From Cenococcum geophilum 1.58 (taxonomy: Eukaryota > Ascomycota > Dothideomycetes > Gloniales > Gloniaceae), in assembly GCA_001692895.1 (NCBI GenBank), contig KV748283.1, positions 124,001 to 188,000 on the forward strand: DNA of 64,000 nucleotides, given 5' to 3'. The notes below the pieces were generated by a model. That model ran no database searches and had not been told where the DNA came from. It saw only the letters and a program-made list of their open reading frames with translations. A program made the translations under genes and the position numbers. Below, one piece after another: positions 56,501-64,000 of this stretch (position 1 is the first letter of the stretch; each line of letters begins with the position of its first letter).

Positions 56501-58400
56501 ATATAGGTAATCTTCTATATAGTATAACTACCGTTAGTAAGTTATATGGTATAGGCTTTAATAAGGGGTAAAGTAAGTAGGTTATAAGTATATACAAACT
56601 AGGTATTTATAAATTTATTAATAACTCCGCAATTAATTATAAAACGGCTTTTATATTATTTTTTAGTAGTAGTTCCTATTATAGGTAAAACTATCTATTT
56701 CCGTCTATTTCTTTCTACTAAGTTATCTATTAAGTAAGCCGATATATAGATCCCTCTATTATTAGGGCGTTTTAACTCGCAACTTAAAGCTAGGACTTAG
56801 CATTTTCCGCTTTTATATCTAACTCTACCGCTATTACTACGTCTTTATCTTATATGGTAGTAGTATATAGTAACGTATTTAGTATTTAGGGTATTAGGTT
56901 AAGTATTAGGCAGTAACTACTAAACCTAGCTATTAGGCAGTTTAGGTTATTATAATAATAGCCTTTTTAATAGCATCTATAGCAGCGTTTTAGTTTCTAA
57001 AGTAGCTCGCGCTCTCTATTTAGGGGTTTTTATAGGAAGGTTAGTATAAAGAAATTAATATTAGCTCTAGTAGTATTTAAGGTAGTTAGCGTTAGTAGCT
57101 TAGTATATATAGGTTTAATAGGCCTAAAAGGCTTCTATAAAGAGGTCTTAGGGTAAAGGTTAGTAGTAGTAATCTAATTTAGTTATTATTTAATCTTCTA
57201 TAGAGCTGCTACTATATTATAAATATTGTTATAGTTATAGCTAGCGGCTGCGTAACTAAGGCAATAAGTAACTTTTTTAAGGAGGTCCTTTTAGTCTTTA
57301 GTATTATCTTAGGTAAGGGCTCTAGTATATTCCTAGAATTTAATATAGAATTTGTTAAATAATTTAGTAGGGCTTATCTTTAGGGTATATAGTTTAGCTT
57401 AGCTAATAGCTAATAGGTTATAGTTGCGGTATATTAGGTTAAGATTATTAAGGACTTTTTAATAGGACTACCACTTCTAGGGGCTATTAGTTTCCTATTA
57501 GGCGAAGAGTCTATTAAATAATACACCCTTTATTTACCTAATAATGTAGCCAATCTTAGTATCTTCCGTAGGAAAAAGGTAGGCGCTCTAAGTTGGTTTT
57601 TTATGGATTTATATCTTTTAGTAGCTATATTCCTTACAGTCTCCCTAAAAGATTAGAGAATTAGGGTAATATATATTAAACCCTATAGTAGCAGCTTAGG
57701 TTTGGTTATTATAGCTTTTATTATTACTACTTTAATAGGGGTTTCTATTAGGTAAAGTTACCAGGAGTATAAAAACTTAGGTAGCGTTATATATAGTAAA
57801 GAGGTATCTAGCGTTATTATAAATGTACTTATTAAGCTAAAATTATAGGTATTTAATTATACTATCTTTTTTAGTAACCGTAGTAATAAGTGCTATTTTA
57901 GCCTTCTTTAACTATTAGACGTCGCGTTTAGACACATAAAGGTTATCTTTAGTCTTTTAGCGTATATTATTAGCAAGCGCCTTATAAGATTATAGGTCTT
58001 AAATAATATCGTAATCTTAAGTAGTATGTATCTTAGCTTATATAAGCTTTAGGTAGTAGTTCTATAGAAGGCGGTAATATTTATTAGGTTCTTATATTAC
58101 TATTTTTATAAATATCTTAGCGTCTTATATTTTAATTTTAATAAATAGTAGCCCTTTTGCTTACTTATCTATAGTTATATAATTAATAAAGGATAAGATA
58201 TTATTAATATCTACCTTATTAGGGTCGTTATAATCTTTTAAGCCACTAGGCTTCCCCTTAGGGGTTAAAGCTAGGGCTAATAAATTAAATTCTCCTAGGG
58301 TTAATTGGCGGTGTAAGTTAAGTATAGGTATTAGATTATTCTTTAGGTTTAATATAGTAGCTAGTAAGGAATATTATCTTACTATTATAGGTTCCTTAGA
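56500..58400 (-). pseudogene. Gyp5 Gag with zinc knuckle, RIP-degraded
   Basis: On the minus strand at about 56940-56990 a knuckle reads C-Y-R-C-Y, stop, K-G-Y, four residues, N-C: CX2CX4HX4C with the His changed to Tyr. The remaining capsid part to 58400 is by position. Confidence 0.65.
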
Positions 58401-58513
58401 AGTATAGAGTAGGGTAACTTATAAATACGCTGCTTTTAGTAGCGCCTATAGTATTATAGAGACGTAGAATTGGTTATAGGCTAAGTATTAGTAATTAAAA
58501 AGGCGTAACGTAA

Positions 58514-58706
58514 TGTTATAGGATGGGGACAGTGGCCATAGAGCGTATGTATTTAAGGAGTCTATAAGACGTTACGCGATCAATTGTAAGGGTTAAGGGC
58601 GTAAGGAGGTAATATACCTACGCGTAGCTAATATAAGCTGTACATAAGGTGTATATAAGAGCACGGGGCTCTCCTATAGAGGCCCCTATGGTAGGGTTCC
58701 GTAATA
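58514..58706 (-). repeat. Gyp5 5' LTR (193 bp)
   Basis: Starts TGTTATAGGATGG and ends TTCCGTAATA. It shares GAGCACGGGGCTCTCC and the long internal run with the partner, differing by transitions. Confidence 0.92.
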
Positions 58707-58711
58707 ATAAC

Positions 58712-59280
58712 CTAAAGGACCTATACGGACTAGAACCCCTAAAGAAACTCCTAGAAATTACCTAATACCCTTACTACTATACTAAGAAATATAGTAGCCA
58801 GTAAAGCAGCTATAGGACCCTTAATTACCTTTAATAGTAAAATATTAACTAACTTAAACTCCTAAGAGGAGCTTACAGCAGCTAATATTAAAATTAAATA
58901 ACTTTAAAAGCTGCTTAAAATTAGGAGCACCCCTATCCCATACGCTGTTGAGGTCGTGTAGGAAATGTGGCCCGTGCGCGAACACCAAAATGTCAAAATC
59001 GTCGCAACCGTAGTATCTAGACAGCTTTCTACCTTAATTAAACTACCCACAATAGGTCATAAACGCTCTTCCAATAACGCAGATTTTGGCCAACCTAACT
59101 AATATAAAATATACCAAATTCGAGCTTTATTATCACGATATTGCATTTCAAATCTACAGCTTCATTTTGCCAGACTACGTCAAATCTGGTTGGTTCGCTT
59201 ACCAAACGACCTTTCTCAACAGCGCATGGGATACCTAGTAATAGGTTATTAGATATCTAGAGACTTACTATAGTCCTTAA
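58712..59280. other. mixed RIP'd and less-mutated DNA, no gene recognised
   Basis: 58712-58925 is TA-rich host sequence. From about 58926 to 59240 the composition is normal (GAGGTCGTGTAGGAAATG and GGCCCGTGCGCGAAC), like the younger inserts, but no target duplication, inverted repeat or protein was found. It may be a fragment of a late insertion. Confidence 0.4.
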
Positions 59281-59289
59281 GGCCCCAGC

Positions 59290-60780
59290 CTAATATATAG
59301 CATTAGTATTATTACGGTCCGTAAAGGTTGTAAACCCTCTATTACTTATAAACGGAACTAACCCTATATTTAATAATTAGAAACTTTAACTATAAGATAA
59401 GCTTAAAGTTAATATAAACTATTTCCCTACTATTTAAGCTAAAATGGCCTATATTTTCGGCCATACCAGTAAGAGCGTATAGATGTATCTACGTCCGTAA
59501 TATGCCTAGGACTTAATAACCCCTTTCCTCTCTAGAGAAGAGATAATTAACTACCTATCTTTTATCTATAAGGACCCCTTTAAGGTATAGAATACCTACC
59601 TTAATTATAAAAGCCTAAATATAAAAATAGCGGAGACCCTTTTAGCCTTCTAGACCTACTTTTTATACTTAGCCGGCTAAGCCTAAATTCCCTATAAAGA
59701 CCTAATACTAGACCTCTTTAATAAGCTTACCCTAAACCTACAGCGCGCCGTATTACTAGTTTTTACTACTATATAGACGCTAAAGGTACTTATAGACTAC
59801 TGCCTAGCTATTAACTAAGGTCTTTATTAAATTAAGGTATAAGCTAAGCGGTATAAAGCTAGAAGCTCTTTAAACCAGACTATAAATACTTTAAGAACGG
59901 CCTATAGTGCCCTAGTATAATTGGCAACCCCTATAGCGCTAGCTATATAGCCTACTGTTAATCTAGTAGCTAGCTATATAGCTAGTCTTACTACGGGCTT
60001 AGCGTATACTTAGCCTATATATAGTAACCCTTATAAACAAATCCTTAGTAATTAAGGAGCTTATTTTTTTATACGGCTAAAAGAACTACTTCGCTAAGAA
60101 TTACTAAATAAAGGCAAAAGCAAATAAGGTTTTATTAATTTAAGAGGATAGTATAGAGTTAAAAAAAGAGAGACCCTAGATAAAGCCTCCTCTCTAGGGT
60201 TAAAAGGGATTAATATATTATATATTAATCTAGATTAGCTAGCTAGTAAAAGAAGATATACTATCCCTTATACTTTATTCCGTAATAAATACTAAGTTTT
60301 AACCTCTGCTTTAGCTAACTCTAAAGTAAATACCTTTGCCTTAATAAACACCTAGTATGCTATAAAGCTAGCTAACTTTGTAAATACGCCCCTTAAAGAA
60401 CTGCCTAAACTAATTTCTATTTATAGGTATAACGGATAAATAGGGCTACTTATTACAACTATCCTATAAATCTACCTCTATATTAATAGACAAAGGTAGT
60501 ATAATATCCCCTTCCTTATTATAGACCTTAAAAGCTATAATATAATCTTAGAAAAAAAAATGGCTCTCCTATTTAGGCTTATAACTAAACATACAGAATA
60601 GATATCTTATTTAGCCTAAAACCCTACTCCTAACCCCTTTCTTTATAAAAGAAATTAGTATTATAATAGAGAACCTTATATGGCCCTAGATAAATACTAC
60701 TCACTAGGCTAATACTATGCGTATAGACTAGGCCTTTAAGAAAAATATACGGCGTAATTAGTAACGGATCTATATACTAC
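59290..60780 (+). pseudogene. Gyp6 Gag and protease region, RIP-degraded
   Basis: Readable capsid segments are KMAYIFGHTSKSV (about 59435-59480), INYLSFIYKDPFKV (59550-59590), LDLFNKLTLNLQRAVLLVF (about 59708-59765) and YCLAIN (59800-59818). They match the order in fungal Gypsy Gag (PFEVKNTYLDYKSLN, then QRAVLPVFTT). A protease-like beta region may lie at 60290-60560. Stops replace Q/W codons. Confidence 0.7.
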
Positions 60781-61289
60781 GCTATCTCTAAACTACCTAT
60801 ACCCGCTACCTATACTAAAAACCTAAGGAGTTAGTAATAACCTAGTTAAGCCCTAATAAGAAACTTAGGTCCTATATAACTATAAAGGAAAGCAAGAAAT
60901 ACTAGACGTTATACTAAACTAATAGACTAAAAGGATAACTTATGGAAAATAGAGTATAAGCTAAGAAAGATTATAAACCATATACTGTAAAATATAGCCT
61001 AATAAAGGTCTATAAAGAAACCTACAGACCTCCTACTAGTTAATATCTGCTATATTAGCGCTATAGGATTCTACTAAAACTTAGTCTAATCTAATACCAT
61101 TACCTTTACTACCAGCTTATATAAAATTAATTGAATAATTAAGGAAAAGGAAAGTAAACTTAGTAGATAAAACAGTAAGCTTATAGACGAGGAGCTAGTA
61201 AAATAGAAACTACCCTATTAATACTAAAAGTTTAAGGATATATTCTTTAAGGTAATGTTTAATAGACTTTTACCTTACTAACTATATAA

Positions 61290-61390
61290 TGTAACGTGGC
61301 CCGCCTCCACGTCGCCATACGGCCAAAAAGACTGAGAGTGCTTGCGAACTTGTCGCAAGCGCGGCGGGACCTAATATATATACTCTTACA
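61290..61390. repeat. 101-bp solo LTR, not RIP'd, TSD TATAA
   Basis: TGTAACGTGGCCC at the start and CTCTTACA at the end are bracketed by TATAA at 61285-61289 and 61391-61395. The insert splits the start of the Gyp6 reverse transcriptase and is GC-rich against a TA-rich host. Ends TGTAA/TTACA are inverted. At 101 bp it is very short for an LTR, in the range of TRIM-type elements. A TATATATA lies at 61372-61380, before the 3' end. Confidence 0.8.
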
Positions 61391-62267
61391 TATAACCACA
61401 AGATTAAAATTAAGCTAGATAAGGAAAAACCCCTTAGCTTTAGCCCCCTTTACTAGCAGTCTACTACTAAGTTATAGGCTATAAAGTAGGACTTTATTTA
61501 GCCTCGCTAAGCCCCTTTTAACTTACTAATTCTCTTTACTAAAAAGCTAAATTAGGAACTCCGTTTTTGTATTAATTACTATAAGCTAAACAATATAACC
61601 CGCAAGGACCGCTATCTACTACCCCTACTTAATAAGACACTAGCCTAAATAAGTAGAGCTAAGGTCTTTATAAAGCTTAATATCTACTAAGCCTTTTACC
61701 AAATTAGGATAAACCCTAGCTCTAAAAATCTTACTATATTTTGGACCTATTATAGAATATATAAATATAAAGTACTTTTCTTTTAAACTAACTAACGGAC
61801 TAGCTACGTACTAGCAGTATATAAATAATATACTCTTTAACTACCTTAATAACTTCTATATAGCCTACCTAGATAATATTATAATCTACTTTAAAAATAA
61901 GCTAAAATATAAGGAATACGTCTATAAAGTCCTTTAATAGCTTTATAAGGCTAGCCTCCAGACTAATATTAAGAAGTTAAAGTTTAGTATTAAACGTATA
62001 AAGTACCTAGAATTTATTATTAGTATAGATAGAATTAAGACTAACTTAGAAAAAACAGCCGTAATTACCTAGTAAGTACCCCTACGGACTGTAAAGGGGG
62101 TATAATTATTTCTAGGTTTTTATAACTTCTATTAACGCTTTATTAAGGACTACGGCAAAATTACTAGACCTTTTACCCACCTTACCTAAAAAGACTAGCC
62201 TTTTTACTTTAACGCCGTATATAGGCAGGCCTTTAATAAGCTTAAAAAACGGCTAGTCTTAGCTCTA

Positions 62268-62478
62268 TGTTATAGAAGTGGGCACGAGCTATAATACAAT
62301 GTACTAAACGGGGTAGTAATTGAAGAAGGCTACGTACGCGTAACTATACGTGGTTAATATAAAGACATTTGGATATAGAAACAGAACAGGTTAGGTTAAC
62401 GTAGTTAAAGAAATAGGGGTGGTTGTAGGATTTGCGCAGGTGTTACGGGACGAACATGCGCGGGTGACTCCCGTAACA
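62268..62478. repeat. 211-bp solo LTR, little RIP, TSD CTCTA
   Basis: It begins TGTTATAGAAGTGGG and ends GACTCCCGTAACA, flanked by CTCTA at 62263-62267 and 62479-62483. It lies in the Gyp6 RNase H. Such a lone LTR arises by recombination between the two LTRs of a full element. It resembles none of the other LTRs in the window beyond the terminal TGTTA/TAACA. Confidence 0.88.
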
Positions 62479-63412
62479 CTCTATTACTTGCTTACTTTAA
62501 CCTAGAACGGCCCTTAATACTAAAAACTGATACCTTAGATGGTATTATAGCTACCGTTTACTCCTAGAAGTAGCTAAATAAAGAATAGTACCCTATTACC
62601 TACTATTTAAAAACTATAGTAGATACTAAGCTAAACTACCCAATTTATAATAAAGAAATATTGGCTATTATCTCTAGCTTTTAGCACTGGCGAGTATAGC
62701 TAGAAGGGACCCCTAAACCTATCTAGGTAGTTTTAAATTACTAGGCCTTAGAATATTTTATAATAATAAAGGCCCTTATAGCCTAGTATGCGCAATAAGC
62801 GGATATTCTATCTTAGTTTAACTTCTTAATTATATATAGGCTAGGCGCTATAAACCGTGCGGATACCTTTATAAGGCGTAGATAGGACCTAAATAACTAG
62901 GTAGCCGTAAAGATCTTATTATAGACTTAGACACTTCTATAACTAAAATATCTTAACCCCTAAATATGGATAGAACTAAGTACGGACTCTATAGACGCTA
63001 AGATATATCCTATTAACTCTATAGAACTTAACCTTATTAATAAACTGCTATAGGTAAACTATACAGCCCCTTCTTTATAAGTGTACTATAAAAAGATAAA
63101 GGATATTACTAGCCTATAATCTCTTAAAAAAGGACTACTTAAGCACTGTAAATTGCTTATAGTAGTAGAGGAACAGAACTTACGGACTTAGCTTATCGCT
63201 AAAGCATATACCTAAGTCTCTATAGCCTACCCTAGAAAGAATAAAACCTATAAAATTATTAGTAAACAACACTACTAGCCTAGAATAGTTATAGATATTA
63301 ACCGTTATATACAGAACTATAACAACTACTATAGGTTATAATTCTAAAAAATAAGACCCTAGGACTATTAAAACCTCTCCTAATACTAGAACGCCCTTAG
63401 TAATATATCTTT

Positions 63413-64000
63413 AACATGCGGATCGTTAGCCCCCTAACGAAAATTTTAACCCAAGTTTATAATCCCTTTATATAGCAAGTTTTTCATAGACTTTTCGTAT
63501 ATGCACGCCTTATAAGCAAATCTAGAGGCTCTATACCGTATAAAGCTTAGTATTAAAGCCTCTACTTAGTGCGGTTGCTTAGCAGTAAGGGCGCTAGCGC
63601 TTTATTAACGCTTAGATATCAAATAACCGCTAGTTAAACTATTTAACTACTTATTGCACTTAATATACCTTATTTAACGTATATAGCACGTCCTTATTTA
63701 TAACCTTAAGCTAGTCCTTTACTAGCTTATTATTATTATTATTAAGAACACATATAAGCGGATAAGTAGTAGTAATTTAAGAGAGGGCTTTAATAGAGAT
63801 TTTCTTATATAATTAGTAGCTAATTAATAGAGAAAGGGTAGAAACCTATAGTTATAACATTGTATATTACAGCTTTTTACCTAACTTTCTTAAAAAAAAT
63901 ATATATAGGTGTTTTTAGTAGTAGCCTTCTATAGCATTTTATCAGCATCGTAATATTAACGCGTTTTAATAAGGCTTACTAATAAAATTATGTTAGCTAG
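63413..64000. mobile_element. start of an unidentified insertion in the Gyp6 integrase
   Basis: The integrase frame ends abruptly at about 63412 and is followed by AACATGCGGATCGTTAGCC, CCCTAACGAAAATTTTAACC and RIP'd sequence to the window end. The less-mutated first 120 bp and the clean break indicate another transposon. No terminal repeat can be paired because the other end is outside. A long frame at 63515-63780 with LDIK- and LIIIIIK-like segments could be a transposase N-terminus, but this is speculative. Confidence 0.4.

Larger units (their letters stand above)
52365..58706 (-). mobile_element. Gyp5: minus-strand Gypsy
   Basis: TSD ATAAC at 52360-52364 and 58707-58711 flanks 6,342 bp with 193-bp LTRs. 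The complement of a purine tract (TTACCCCCCTCCTAT, 52558-52572) adjoins the left LTR. Gag is at the right and Pol at the left. No secondary insertion was seen in it. Confidence 0.93.
59290..63412 (+). mobile_element. Gyp6: plus-strand Gypsy without visible LTRs, with two solo LTRs inside
   Basis: Gag and Pol of a further Gypsy are readable from 59290 to 63412, where the integrase is cut by an unidentified insert. Two younger solo LTRs (61290-61390, 62268-62478) interrupt Pol. Its 5' LTR was not found in the less-mutated DNA upstream, so the left end may have been replaced or lost. Confidence 0.8.
60781..63412 (+). pseudogene. Gyp6 reverse transcriptase, RNase H and integrase start, RIP-degraded
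   Basis: After the 101-bp solo LTR the RT frame resumes with YNHKIKIK near 61393, then LRFCINYYKLN (61560-61590) and FIKLNIY (61660-61680). The active site AYLDNIIIY lies at 61860-61890 (second Asp of YLDD now Asn), and a FLGFY-like end at 62110. RNase H is split by the 211-bp solo LTR. The integrase zinc region with NKTYKIIS (about 63240-63265) leads to a QYIF stop at 63412, at the insertion point. Confidence 0.8.

Overview
This window reads as a transposon-packed, gene-poor block of a filamentous ascomycete genome that has been mutated by RIP (repeat-induced point mutation). Most of it is TA-rich: CpA and TpG are scarce, CpG persists, and recognisable transposon proteins carry TAA/TAG where Gln or Trp codons should be, Tyr for His or Cys, and Asn for Asp. 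Fungal-type elements (a Tad-like LINE, chromodomain Gypsy elements, a Helitron, pogo/Fot and Tc1 transposons) fit this assignment. The species cannot be named from sequence alone.

Layout. 1-1204: 5' end of a minus-strand Gypsy element (family Gyp1). 1205-2740: RIP'd, unassigned. 2740-2963: relic retroposon 3' end. About 3250-8150: dead Helitron (Rep plus Pif1-like helicase). About 8495-10550: Copia-like relic enclosing four 254-bp tandem repeats. 10567-11584: non-RIP'd retroposon with a 14-bp target duplication. 12587-14392: Tc1/mariner-type element whose right inverted repeat is split by a tandem repeat. 14400-15300: unrecognised degraded sequence. 15732-16985: the only intact host gene, a three-exon WD40 protein.

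The right three quarters is a nested stack whose insertion order can be read from target-site duplications (TSDs). Gyp4 (about 17560-38960, +) was split by Gyp3 (18141-37926, -; TSD GCAAA/GTAAA). Gyp3 then received a 5'-truncated LINE (21403-22166), an ORF1-only LINE (22621-26791) and a Copia element (30284-36318; TSD ATTTG). Two pogo-type DNA transposons then entered the ORF1-only LINE and its TSD. A 158-bp SINE-like copy (38090-38247) sits in Gyp4. Further right, Gyp1 copy 2 (39337-52183, +; TSD CTAAG) holds Gyp2 (39999-46670, -; TSD ATAGC). The copy of Gyp1 at position 1 gives the matching empty site. Gyp5 (52365-58706, -; TSD ATAAC) follows. Gyp6 (59290-63412, +) carries two GC-rich solo LTRs of 101 and 211 bp, each with a perfect 5-bp TSD, and is cut by an unidentified insertion that runs off the window.

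Only the WD40 gene looks functional. Every transposon protein seen is interrupted by stops, frameshifts or catalytic-site changes. The most unusual items are the ORF1-only LINE that shares its 3' end with an ORF2-bearing relative, and a retroposon family with a common 3' end but bodies from 158 bp to about 1 kb. Coordinates of LTRs, TSDs and splice sites were counted by hand from the printed sequence; domain borders are approximate.
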